NCBI GenBank assembly: GCA_016218545.1
Contig: JACRDQ010000008.1
Span: forward strand, 1-64,000
Source: Elusimicrobiota bacterium
GTDB taxonomy: Bacteria > Elusimicrobiota > Elusimicrobia > UBA1565 > UBA9628
DNA: 64,000 nucleotides
Direction of reading: 5' to 3'
In this document: piece after piece, positions 10,962 to 20,900 of the stretch
Numbering within the stretch: the first letter of the stretch is position 1
Layout: the number at the start of each line of letters is the position of its first letter
Translations under genes and position numbers: made by a program
Notes under the pieces: generated by a model
What the model was told of the DNA's origin: nothing
Databases searched by the model: none
Seen by the model: only the letters and a program-made list of their open reading frames with translations

Positions 10962-11704
10962 TTCTTCGTCCGGGAGAAGCCGGCCAGGCTCAGGCGGCCG
11001 CGCTCCCGGACGAGCTTGGCGAGGAGCAGGAAATGGCGCGCCGTCTCCTTCAGGGGGCTGAGCTTCGAGACGCCGTGCCTGCGGGTCGTGAGGAGCGCCG
11101 GGGTCTCCGCGATCTTGAGGCCCGTCAGCATGAACCGCGCCGCGATCTCGGCGTTGATCTCGAAGCCGCGGCTTTTGAGGGGGAGGGACTTCAGGGCCGA
11201 GGCCCGGTAGAGCCTGAGGATGGGCGTGTAGGAGGTGAAGGCCCCTCCGAGGACCCGGCGGTAGAGCTGGTTGGCCGCGGCGCTGGGCAGCCTCCGGTAC
11301 CAGCTCGCCTGGTTGAGCCCCTTCGGCCGGAGGAAGGGGGAGCCCGAGACCAGGTCCGCGCCGGTCTCGCGCTGGCGGCGCAGGAGGTTGCGCAGCTGCG
11401 AGGGGCGGAAGGTGAGGTCCGCGTCCAGGGTCGCGATCCAGTCTCCCCCGCAGGATGCGAATCCCGTGCGCAGGGCCATCCCGAGGCCGAGGTTGGAGGG
11501 GTGGCGCACGACCCGGACGTTGCGGTGGCGGTCGACGAGCCGGCTCAGGAAACGGAAAGTCCCGTCGCGGGAGCCGTCGTCGACGAAGACGAGCTCGAAG
11601 GGGACGCCCAGGTCCTCCAGCGGCTTGACGAGGGCGGTCTCGAAGCGGGAGACGTTCCGTTCCTCGTTGAGACAGGGCACCACGACAGATAAGACCGACC
11701 CCAT
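10946..11704 (-). CDS. Family 2 glycosyltransferase
   Basis: LSVVVPCLNEERNVSRFETALV, ELVFVDDGSRDGTFRFL, DWIATLDADLTFRPSQL. Confidence 0.92.
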   Translation of the reverse strand: MGSVLSVVVPCLNEERNVSRFETALVKPLEDLGVPFELVFVDDGSRDGTFRFLSRLVDRHRNVRVVRHPSNLGLGMALRTGFASCGGDWIATLDADLTFRPSQLRNLLRRQRETGADLVSGSPFLRPKGLNQASWYRRLPSAAANQLYRRVLGGAFTSYTPILRLYRASALKSLPLKSRGFEINAEIAARFMLTGLKIAETPALLTTRRHGVSKLSPLKETARHFLLLAKLVRERGRLSLAGFSRTKKGRRA

Positions 11705-11707
11705 CGA

Positions 11708-12631
11708 TCAGTTGCGGAAGTACTCGATGGTGCGCTTGAGCCCGTCCTCGAGGGGGATGGCGGGCTTCCAGCGGAGTTGGCGGACCGCCAGACGGATGTC
11801 GGGCCGCCGCACCTTGGGGTCGTCCACGGGCAGAGGGTTGAAGACGATGCGCGACTTCGAGCCGGTCAAGCGCTTGATGAGCCGGGCGAGCTCGAGGATG
11901 GTGTGCTCGTCGGGATTGCCGATGTTGACCGGGGTATGGATGGAGGAGTGCAGCAGCTTGTCGAGCCCCCGCACGAGGTCCGTGACGAAGCACAGGCTCC
12001 GGGTCTGCCGGCCGCGGCCGTAGACCGTGATGGGCTTGTTCGCGATGGCCTGGGTGATGAAGTTCGGCACGGCGCGGCCGTCGTTCTTGCGCATCCTGGG
12101 GCCGTAGGTGTTGAAGATCCTGGCGATGTGCACCTTGACGCGGTGGGTGCGGTGGTAGGCCATGGCCATGGCCTCGGCGAACCTCTTGGCCTCGTCGTAG
12201 ACGCCCCGCGGCCCGATGGGGTTGACGTTGCCCCAGTAGGACTCGGGCTGGGGGGAGACGAGGGGGTCGCCGTAGACCTCGGAGGTCGAGGCCAGGACGT
12301 AGGCCGCCTTCTTGTCCTTGGCCAGGCCCAGGGTCTTGTGCGTGCCCAGGGCGCCGGCCTTGAGGGTCTGGATGGGGTACTGCGCGTAGTCCACGGGGCT
12401 CGCCGGGCTGGCGAAGTGGAAGACCGCGTCGAGGCGGCCCGACACCTCGATGTAGTCGGTGACGTCCTGCTTCTTGAAGGTGAAGTCCGGGTGGTTCAGG
12501 AGCCCCTTGATGTTCTCGATGGTCCCGGTGATGAAGTTGTCGAGGACGATGACCTCGTGGCCCTGGCCCAGGAAATGCTCGGCCAGGTGGCTGCCCAGGA
12601 ACCCCGCCCCGCCCGTTATCAGGATCCTCAA
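11708..12631 (-). CDS. UDP-glucuronate decarboxylase-like SDR epimerase
   Basis: TTG start at 12631: (M)[69 protein letters not shown]. Confidence 0.88.
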   Translation of the reverse strand: MRILITGGAGFLGSHLAEHFLGQGHEVIVLDNFITGTIENIKGLLNHPDFTFKKQDVTDYIEVSGRLDAVFHFASPASPVDYAQYPIQTLKAGALGTHKTLGLAKDKKAAYVLASTSEVYGDPLVSPQPESYWGNVNPIGPRGVYDEAKRFAEAMAMAYHRTHRVKVHIARIFNTYGPRMRKNDGRAVPNFITQAIANKPITVYGRGRQTRSLCFVTDLVRGLDKLLHSSIHTPVNIGNPDEHTILELARLIKRLTGSKSRIVFNPLPVDDPKVRRPDIRLAVRQLRWKPAIPLEDGLKRTIEYFRN

Positions 12632-13998
12632 TGTCGTCCGACTCCGCAGTACGTGAAACCCGCGCCGCGCAGGGCCGCGGGATCGTACAGGTTCCTGCCG
12701 TCGAGGATGAGCTGGTTGCTCATCAGCCGGTAGATCTTCTTGAAATCGAGCTTGGCGAACGCGGGCCATTCGGTCACGAGCGCCAGGGCGTCGGCCCCCT
12801 TGGCGACCTCGTAGGCGTCCTTGCAGAACTTGACGCGCTTCATCTCCGGGAGCTCCCGGGCGCGCTCGAGCGCCACGGGGTCGCACGCCTTCACCTTCAC
12901 CCCGCGGGCCAGGAGGGCCTTGACGATGTCGATGCTGGGGGCGAAGCGCATGTCGTCGGTGTTCGGCTTGAAGGCCAGGCCCAGCAGGCCCACGGTCTTG
13001 CCCTCTAGGTTCCAGAGGTTCTCCTCGACCTTGCGCATGACCCAGCCTTTCTGGAGCTCGTTGACCTCCTTGACGTCCTTGAGCATCGTGAAATCGTAGC
13101 CTTTCTGGCGGCTGATCCAGTAGAAAGCCTCGAGGTCCTTGGGGAAGCAGAAGCCCCCGAAGCCCACGCCCGCGCGCAGGAACTGCGGCCCGATGCGCTT
13201 GTCGAGGCCCATGCCCTTGGCCACGAGCTCGATGTCCGCCCCGACCTTCTCGCAGAGGTGCGCGACCGCGTTGATGAAGGAGATCTTGGTGGCCAGGAAG
13301 GAGTTGGAGGCGTGCTTGATGAGCTCGGCGCTCTTGACGTCCGTGACGAGGAAGGGGGCGTCGATGCCGGCGTAGATCTCGCGCATGGCCTTCTCGGCGC
13401 GGGGGGAGGTCACGCCGAAGACGACGCGGTCCGGGCAGAGGAAGTCCTTCACCGCGGTCCCCTCGGCCAGGAACTCGGGGTTGGAGACGACGTCGTAGGG
13501 GACGCCCCTCTTGTTGATCCGGGAGACCGTGCGCTTGACCCACTCGCCCGTCTCGACGGGGACCGTGGACTTGTCCACGATGACCGTGTAGTCCGTCATG
13601 TGGCGCGCCACCTCGGCCGCGACCGCCTCGACCGCGGAGAGGTCCGCGGAGCCGTCCGGCCGCGGGGGGGTCCCGACCGCGATGAAGACCACGTCGGCGC
13701 GCTTGCCGCCGTGCCGCAGGCCCTCCTTGATGGAGCCCGTGAAGTGCAGGCGGCCGGCCTTCCTGGAGCGGCGGACGAGCTCGGAAAGGCCGGGCTCGTA
13801 GATGGGGATCCTCCCGGCCTTGAGCACGGCGATCTTCCTCGGGTCCGAATCGACGCAGACGACGCGGTGTCCCAGCTCGGAGAGGCAGGCCCCGGTCACG
13901 AGGCCGACGTAGCCGGTCCCCACCACGCAGACGTTATGGCGCGGGGCCGGGGTCTTGGGATGGCGCGATTCGTTGGAGGAACGGGATTCTCTCGTCAT
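12628..13998 (-). CDS. ugd: UDP-glucose/GDP-mannose dehydrogenase family (probable UDP-glucose 6-dehydrogenase)
   Basis: [68 protein letters not shown]. Confidence 0.93.
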   Translation of the reverse strand: MTRESRSSNESRHPKTPAPRHNVCVVGTGYVGLVTGACLSELGHRVVCVDSDPRKIAVLKAGRIPIYEPGLSELVRRSRKAGRLHFTGSIKEGLRHGGKRADVVFIAVGTPPRPDGSADLSAVEAVAAEVARHMTDYTVIVDKSTVPVETGEWVKRTVSRINKRGVPYDVVSNPEFLAEGTAVKDFLCPDRVVFGVTSPRAEKAMREIYAGIDAPFLVTDVKSAELIKHASNSFLATKISFINAVAHLCEKVGADIELVAKGMGLDKRIGPQFLRAGVGFGGFCFPKDLEAFYWISRQKGYDFTMLKDVKEVNELQKGWVMRKVEENLWNLEGKTVGLLGLAFKPNTDDMRFAPSIDIVKALLARGVKVKACDPVALERARELPEMKRVKFCKDAYEVAKGADALALVTEWPAFAKLDFKKIYRLMSNQLILDGRNLYDPAALRGAGFTYCGVGRH

Positions 13999-14108
13999 GA
14001 TGGCGCTAGATTCTCGCAAAAGGAAGGCGGAGGTTCAAGATGCTATAATGAGCCGATGACTGAGCATGGCGAGGGGATGGTTGATCCCGAGGGCGTGGGA
14101 GGGAAACT

Positions 14109-15404
14109 ATGAACCTCTCTAAGGCCCTCAAGGACAAATCGGCGAGGATCGGGGTCGTCGGGGCCGGCTACGTCGGCCTGCCGTTGGCCATGGAGTTCTG
14201 CCGGAAAGGCTTCCGGGTCACCGCTTTCGACATCAGCAAGGAACGCGTAGCCGAGCTCATGGCCGGACGGTCGTACGTCCTGGACGTCTCCTCGGACGAG
14301 CTCGCCCGGCACCGCAAGGACGGCCTCTTCGGGGCCAGCGTCCGCTTCGAGGGCCTCTCGGACCATGACGTCCTCTTCATCTGCGTGCAGACGCCCCTGC
14401 GCAAGTCCAAGGAGCCGGACATCGGCAACATCATCGCGGCGGTCTCGAAGATCGTCGAGCATCCGCGCAAGGGCCAGCTCGTCATCCTGGAGAGCACCAC
14501 CTTCCCGGGGACGACCGACGAGATCGTGCTCCCCCTGCTCGAGAAGGCGGGCAAGCTCGGGCGGGATTTCTTCCTCGCTTTTTCGCCGGAGCGGGTGGAC
14601 CCCGGCAACCACGTCTACGGCATCTCCAACACCCCGAAGGTCGTGGGCGGCGTGGACCCGGTGTCCACGAGGCTCGCCACGGAGGTCTACGGCCAGATCA
14701 TCGAGACCGTGGTCCCCGTATCGAGCACGCGCGCGGCCGAGACCGTCAAGCTCCTGGAGAACTCGTTCCGCGCGGTCAACATCGCGCTGGTCAACGAGAT
14801 GGCGCAGGTCTGCCGCCACCTGAACCTCGACGTCTGGGAGGTCATCGGAGCGGCCGCGACCAAGCCCTTCGGCTTCATGCCCTTCTACCCGGGGCCCGGC
14901 ATCGGGGGACACTGCATCCCCAAGGACCCCCAGCTCCTGAGCTGGAAGATGAAGATGCTCAACTACGTCCCCCGCTTCATCGAGCTCTCCACCAACATCA
15001 ATCAGGGCATGCCGGAGTACGTCGTCTCTCGCATCGCCGACGTCCTCAACGAGGGCAGGAAGGCCCTCCACGGCAGCCGCATCCTCGTCCTGGGCGTGGC
15101 CTACAAGCCCGGCATCTCCGACTACCGGGAGTCGCCCTCCCTCGACGTGATGGATCTGCTCCTCAAGCGCAAGGCCGCCGTCACCTACCACGACCCCTTC
15201 GTTCCCCGGGTGCAGGTGGGGGGCCGGAGGATGGCCTCGGTCCCGCTGACCGACAAGGCCCTGCGCTCCTCGGACTGCGCGGTCATCCTCACCGCCCACA
15301 AGGAGGTCGATTACGGCCGCGTGGTGCGTCTGGCTCCGGCCGTCTTCGACGCCCGCAACGCCACGCGGTCCCTCGGCCCGGCCGGGAAGGTGCACCGGCT
15401 TTGA
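14109..15404 (+). CDS. Nucleotide-sugar dehydrogenase (WbpA/UDP-N-acetylglucosamine dehydrogenase-like)
   Basis: IGVVGAGYVGLPLAMEFCRKGFRVTAFD, PGPGIGGHCIPKDPQLLSW, LVLGVAYKPGISDYRESPSLDVM. Confidence 0.93.
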   Translation: MNLSKALKDKSARIGVVGAGYVGLPLAMEFCRKGFRVTAFDISKERVAELMAGRSYVLDVSSDELARHRKDGLFGASVRFEGLSDHDVLFICVQTPLRKSKEPDIGNIIAAVSKIVEHPRKGQLVILESTTFPGTTDEIVLPLLEKAGKLGRDFFLAFSPERVDPGNHVYGISNTPKVVGGVDPVSTRLATEVYGQIIETVVPVSSTRAAETVKLLENSFRAVNIALVNEMAQVCRHLNLDVWEVIGAAATKPFGFMPFYPGPGIGGHCIPKDPQLLSWKMKMLNYVPRFIELSTNINQGMPEYVVSRIADVLNEGRKALHGSRILVLGVAYKPGISDYRESPSLDVMDLLLKRKAAVTYHDPFVPRVQVGGRRMASVPLTDKALRSSDCAVILTAHKEVDYGRVVRLAPAVFDARNATRSLGPAGKVHRL

Positions 15405-17188
15405 GCGAAGCCCCGCAGGCGTTCGAGCGCAAGTGCCTCGAGGCCATCCAGGGCCTCGGGAAGGCCTTGGGCCAGCTCTCCCTCTACAAGCTCGGCCATC
15501 CGGCCGTGGCCGCCATGCTCGCGGCCTGCGGACAGCAGCTCAAGTCCCTCCTCTCCGAGACCCCGCAGGGTGAGCTCGCTTTCAGCGTCGACAACGACAA
15601 GCTCATCGTCAACGGCCGCATCATCTGCGGCGTGGACTCCTTGCCGACCTCCATCCCGACGACCTTCGCGCGCTTCAAGCTCTCCAGCCTCACCTTCAAG
15701 TCGGGCCTGGGACCCGACGACCTCAAGGCTTTCTGCGAGTTGGCCTCTTCGCGCCCCGACTCCGAGGCCGGCCGCGACCCGCAGAAGTTCCTCGAAGGGA
15801 GGGGCGTCGTCAACGTCATCCTCAACGAGGCCGTCTACGCAAAGGTGGGCGAGGAGGCCCTGCTCCAGGCCCTCGAGCAGAAGAGCCTCGAGGAGACCAT
15901 CCGGGCCCTGGTGGGCAACGCGGTCGCCGACCCCAAAAAGCAGAAGATGGTCTACGAGAAGGTCGAGAACCTCGTCCGGGAGGACATCCAGCGGCGCATC
16001 GACGAGGTGACCCGGCCGCTCGTGCGCGAGAAGACGGCCCTGCAGAACGAGACGTCCCGGACCAAGGGCGTCATGGAGAACGTCGCCGACGGCGTCATCG
16101 TCGTCGACGACGGCGGGAACATCCTCATGATGAACCCAGCGGCCGAGCAGCTCTATTCGGCCCCGCTCTCCCAGGTCGCGGGCCAGCACCTCGCGGCCAA
16201 GGCCGGCGCGGAGCACCTCGTCACCCTGGCGCAGGAGATCGCCACCCCCGCCGACCGCGCCATCAAGCAGGGCGTGGAGTCCGTGGGCGCCGACGAGGCC
16301 AAGAAGACCATGAAGGCCGCCGCCGCGGTGGTCCAGAACGAGGCCGGCAACATCGTCGGCATCGTGTCGAGCCTCCACGACACGGCCAAGCTGCGCGAGC
16401 TCGAGCGCATGCAGCGGGAGTTCGTGGCGCACGTGACGCACGAGCTCCGGGCCCCCCTGACGGCGATCCGGGCCGCGCTCGACATCCTCAACGAGGAGTT
16501 CCGGGGGCGCGTCAGCGACGAGGAGACCCGCATCATGGGCTCGGCGCTGCACAACACCGACCGCCTCGAGCGGCTCATCAACGACATCCTCGACTTCTCC
16601 AAGATCGAGGCCGGCGAGATGCGCGTCAACGTCAAGAAGTCCGACGCGGAGCGCATCGCGCGGGAGGCCGTCGACGGACTGCGGCCCTGGGCGCAGCGCA
16701 AGGGCATCGACCTCTCCCTTGACGCCGAGCCCGACCTGCCGCCCATCATGGCCGACAGCCACCGGACCGTCCAGGTGCTCGTCAACCTGTTGTCCAACGC
16801 CATCAAGTTCACGCCTGCCAAGGGCCGGGTGACCGTGAAGGTCTTCAGGCCCAAGGACGGCGAGAAGATCATCGAGCTGACCGTGGCCGACACCGGGCCC
16901 GGCATCCCGGCCTCCGAGCACAAGCGCATCTTCGAGAAGTTCATCCAGATCGCGACTGGAGAGGTCCGGGGCGGCACGGGCCTGGGTCTGGCCATCGCCA
17001 AAGCCATCACCCACATGCAGAACGGCCGCCTCTGGCTCGAGAGCCAGGAGGGCAAGGGCTCGACCTTCTACATCGCCCTGCCCCTGTGGGCCGGTCCGGC
17101 CGAGGAAGGCGGGGCCAAACCGGCCGGGGCCGAGAAGACCGTGCCGGACCAGCTTCCCTGGTGGAAGAAGCTCCTCGGGCTCAAGTAA
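15401..17188 (+). CDS. PAS-containing sensor histidine kinase
   Basis: PAS VMENVADGVIVVDDGGNILMMNPAAEQLY; H-box EFVAHVTHELRAPLTAIR; N/G boxes LVNLLSNAIKFTP, VADTGPGIPASEHKRIFEKF, GTGLGLAIAKAI. Confidence 0.95.
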   Translation: MSEAPQAFERKCLEAIQGLGKALGQLSLYKLGHPAVAAMLAACGQQLKSLLSETPQGELAFSVDNDKLIVNGRIICGVDSLPTSIPTTFARFKLSSLTFKSGLGPDDLKAFCELASSRPDSEAGRDPQKFLEGRGVVNVILNEAVYAKVGEEALLQALEQKSLEETIRALVGNAVADPKKQKMVYEKVENLVREDIQRRIDEVTRPLVREKTALQNETSRTKGVMENVADGVIVVDDGGNILMMNPAAEQLYSAPLSQVAGQHLAAKAGAEHLVTLAQEIATPADRAIKQGVESVGADEAKKTMKAAAAVVQNEAGNIVGIVSSLHDTAKLRELERMQREFVAHVTHELRAPLTAIRAALDILNEEFRGRVSDEETRIMGSALHNTDRLERLINDILDFSKIEAGEMRVNVKKSDAERIAREAVDGLRPWAQRKGIDLSLDAEPDLPPIMADSHRTVQVLVNLLSNAIKFTPAKGRVTVKVFRPKDGEKIIELTVADTGPGIPASEHKRIFEKFIQIATGEVRGGTGLGLAIAKAITHMQNGRLWLESQEGKGSTFYIALPLWAGPAEEGGAKPAGAEKTVPDQLPWWKKLLGLK

Positions 17189-17903
17189 GGGCCTGCCGGG
17201 CGAAGACGAACGCGCTCACCGACTCCGCTCCCGCTTCTCGCAGGGCCCCGGCGCACTCCTCCAGGGTCGCCCCCGTGGTGCAGACGTCGTCGACGAGCAG
17301 GACCGCCAGCCCCTTGGCCGAGCCCGGCTCGGCTCGGATGCCGCCGGACACGTTCCTGCCCCGCTCGCCGCGGCCCAGGCCCCACTGCGGCTTGGTGGCG
17401 CGTGAGCGGCTCAGCGGCTCGCGCACGGGCTTGCGCCAGACCTCCGCGATCTCCCGCGCCAGCAGCAGGGCCTGGTTGTAGCCGCGCTCCCTCATCCTTG
17501 AGGGGTGCAGGGGCACGGGCGCCAGGCAGTCGAAGCCGGCGAGCTCAGGGAACTGCGGCAGGGCCAGGGCCATCATCCTGCCGCAGAACGCGGCCGCGTC
17601 GAGCCTGCCCCGGTACTTGAACCCGTGCACCAGGGTGGAGGCTGTTCCTCCATAGAAGAAGGCGGGCCTGATGACCCCGCAGGAGAACGTCCTCTTGGCG
17701 CAGGCCTGGCAGAGGTCGTGGTCCCCCTTGATGCGGTCCCCGCACCTGCGGCACCAAGGCGGCTCGGCTGGACGCAATTCCCTCAGGCAGGTCCGGCAGA
17801 GGGGATTGGGACGGCCCGGCCTCAGGTCTTCCTTGCAGGAGCAGCAGGTCTGGGGGAAGACCCAGTGGAGCAGGAGAGAGCGCCAGGACGCGGGGAAGCC
17901 CAC
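17181..17903 (-). CDS. comF: ComF-family phosphoribosyltransferase
   Basis: Zn-finger CCSCKEDL...CRTCLRELRPAEPPWCRRCG; VLLVDDVCTTGATLEECAGALREAGA. Confidence 0.92.
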   Translation of the reverse strand: MGFPASWRSLLLHWVFPQTCCSCKEDLRPGRPNPLCRTCLRELRPAEPPWCRRCGDRIKGDHDLCQACAKRTFSCGVIRPAFFYGGTASTLVHGFKYRGRLDAAAFCGRMMALALPQFPELAGFDCLAPVPLHPSRMRERGYNQALLLAREIAEVWRKPVREPLSRSRATKPQWGLGRGERGRNVSGGIRAEPGSAKGLAVLLVDDVCTTGATLEECAGALREAGAESVSAFVFARQALT

Positions 17904-17945
17904 ATCCTATGTACGAACGAGGACCTGAAAAGTTCCCTCCCTTTG

Positions 17946-20900
17946 TCAGCGGAGCAGCCCGAAGCGCCCCTTGGCGCGCAGGTCAGGCTGGCCGTTCCTC
18001 TGGGCCGAGACGGTGTAGATGTAGACGCCTGCGGGCAGCCCGGTCGGGTCGAGCGTGTAGCGGAAGGCGTACTTGCCGTCCACCAGCAGCGCGGGGCCTT
18101 CGAGGGTCTTGGTGCGCAGGAGCTGGCCCGCCATGCTGTAGACGCGGATCTCGACGCTGCGCGCCTGGGTCTCCACGTGGAAGACCGGGGGCTCGCCGGG
18201 CTTGGCCGGGTTGGGGAAGAAGTAGACCTCGTCCGAGGCGGGCGCGGTGGGATAGCTCTCCTGGAACAGGCCGAAGAGGGTGAAGTGGTCCGTGGCGAAC
18301 CCCACCCCTGGGAGTCCCGCGGCCTGGGCCGCGGCCGAGACCCCGAAGAGCGCCTTGGTCTTTCCGCCCACAGGCGCCCAGGCCGCGAGCTTCTCGTTGT
18401 AGTAGTAAGGCTTGAGGTCCTTGGTCGGGACGGCGGTGCCGTCCACGATGCCGTCGTCGTCGCTGTCCGGGGCCGACATGAAGACCTCGAGCGGCTTGGA
18501 GAAGCTCTCGGTCCCGTTGGCGAACGAGAGCGAGAGGTAGACCCCGACGGGCTTGAGGAGAGCGAACGGGGACTTCGGCGCCGGAGCCGCGCCGGGCTTC
18601 GGGTAGGTGACCTCGATCTTCTCGCCCGCGGGCACCGCGCCCTGCGGGATGAGCACGGAGGAGCCGTCGGCCAGGCTGATCGTGGTCGAGGTGGAAGCGT
18701 CCACCTTCTCGATGAGGCGGTGGGGATTGTTGGGGTCCACGTCGGGATTGCCGTCCTCGATGATGTCCGCATTGGCGTCCCCGACCTCCACGGTGATCTC
18801 AGGCGGGTCCGGATCGGCCTTCCCGTCGAGGTCGTAGGCCACGGCCCGGACGCGGTGGAAGCCCCAAGGGACGTTGCCGTCGCTGACGTTCCAGTACACG
18901 GAGTACGGCTTCTTGGCGTCGGGCTGGGCGATGTCCGTCCACTCCCCGCCGGACACGGGCCGGTATTGGAAGACGACCTTCGAGAACTGCGCCTTGGCGC
19001 AGGCCGCCTCGGCCATGGTGGTGACGGCGTTGCCCCAGATCTTCTTGCCGTCCTTGGGCAGTTTGAGGATGGCCGAGGTGTCCGTGCACCCGTCGTCAGC
19101 CGGCGGCTCAGGCGCGGGAGCGGGTTCGGGCTCGGGCGTGGGTGCCGGCGCAGGGTCAGGCACCGGCGTCGGCGCCGGCTCGGGGGCGGGCGCCGGCGCG
19201 GGAGTCGGTTCTGGCGCGGGAGCGGGGGCCGGCAGGGGGTCGGGGCTGGGCGCGGGTTGGGGCGCGGCGGCCGGGTGGCAGAAGCCGGTGTGCGCCGCGT
19301 TGCACCTGAAGACGGGCCACTCGCGCGCGAAGGCCGGCACCTGGGAGCCGAGGTCGCGCAGGGCGTAGAACAGGTCGCCGGCCATGTCCCCGGTGTTCTC
19401 TGCCGCGCGGTCCTGGAAGAAGACCTCGAGCTTGCCGTCCCCGTCCACGTCGCCGACCACGGGCGAGGAGACCACGCCCGCGCCCGTGCCGAAGCCCGAG
19501 AGGATCCTGCCGTCGGCGCCGGAGAGGATGAAGAGGTTCCCGGCCGCGGCCGTGACGTAGACGTCGAGTCCGGCCCCGGGCCTCCTGCGGGCCAAGGCTG
19601 GAGAGCCGAGCACCGGGCTTCCGAGGTCCGCCGTCCACTTGACGCGGCCGTCCGGCGTGAGGGCGTAGAGCTTGCCATCCGAGGAGCCGAAGACGATCTC
19701 CAGCTTCCCGTCGCCGTCGGTGTCGCCGATAGCGGCCGAGGAGACGATCTCGCCGCCCGTCTTGAAGGTCCAGTGCGGCGCCCCGGTCTTGCCGTCGAGG
19801 GCGCGGAACACGCCGTCCGGGGCCCCGACCAGGACCTCGAGGACGCCGTCGCCGTCCGTGTCCCAGAGGGCCGCTGAGGCGCGCATGTGCCCGCCGAGGG
19901 ACGCGGTCCAGCGCACGGTGCCGCTGGCCGCGTCGAGCACGTAGAAGTTCGGCCTCCCGATGGTCAGCTGGTCCGTGCCGAACGCGACCTCCTTGCGGCC
20001 GTCGCCGTCGAGGTCTCCGACCGCCGGGGAGGTCCAGATCCAGGTCTCGGCCTTGAACTTCCAGGCGAGGAGGCCGGTGCGGCCGTTGACGCACCGGAAG
20101 TAGTTGTCGAAGCTGCCTCCGTAGACCATGGGGTCGGTCCCCGGCTCCAGGATGTCGACGGCCGGGGTCGACAGGTGGTGTCCGTCGAGCAAGTGGCGCC
20201 AGATCCAGCGGCCCTGGCCGTCCCAGGCCTGCAGCTCCCGGCCCGAGGTCGTGCCGCCGAGCATCTCGGGGACGCCGTCTCCGTTGAGGTCGAAGAGGTT
20301 GACCGAGGAGTGGGCCTCGTCGTTCTCCGTGTTCTTCCAGAAGACGACGCTGCCCTGCGACCCGAACAGGAACCACCGTCCCTGCACGTTCGGGGTCCCG
20401 GTGATGGGCCAGTACTCCTCGTTGCCTGTGGCGATCTCCAGGCCCGGCAGGTCGGGCCGGATGTCGCCGATGGCGGCCGAGGGGCCGGGCACCATGCGGT
20501 AGAAGCCTCCGGAGATGCGGCCGAACTTCTGCGTCCAGAGCAGGCTCAGGCCCTTGCTCACGGAGAACTGGTTGGGGCTGGCCGGAGCGCCCATGCCCTG
20601 GCCCAGGGGAGGGCCGTTGCCCTCCGCGTCCGAGGCGTCGATGAAGTAGGAGACCCGGTCGCCCTTGAGCGAAGTGAGGAACGTCGCGGGGATGACCGCC
20701 TTGAAGGCGGCGCCTGCGACGAGGTGCATGGGCACGGTGTGGTAGACGGCGGAGCCGGGCTCCCAGTAGGTGAGGGTCACGACCGGAGTGCCGGCGTCGT
20801 CCGTGACCTGTGCTTCCACCGCGATGTCCGTCCCTTCCGGGAAGGTCCCGACGATCGGCGCGTGCGCGATGGTCGGCGGCTGGGAGCCGGGCCCGGCCGG

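Noticed and set aside
19101-19270. GC-rich tandem repeat as a regulatory satellite
   Set aside because: Explained as the coding sequence of a Pro/Ala/Glu linker.
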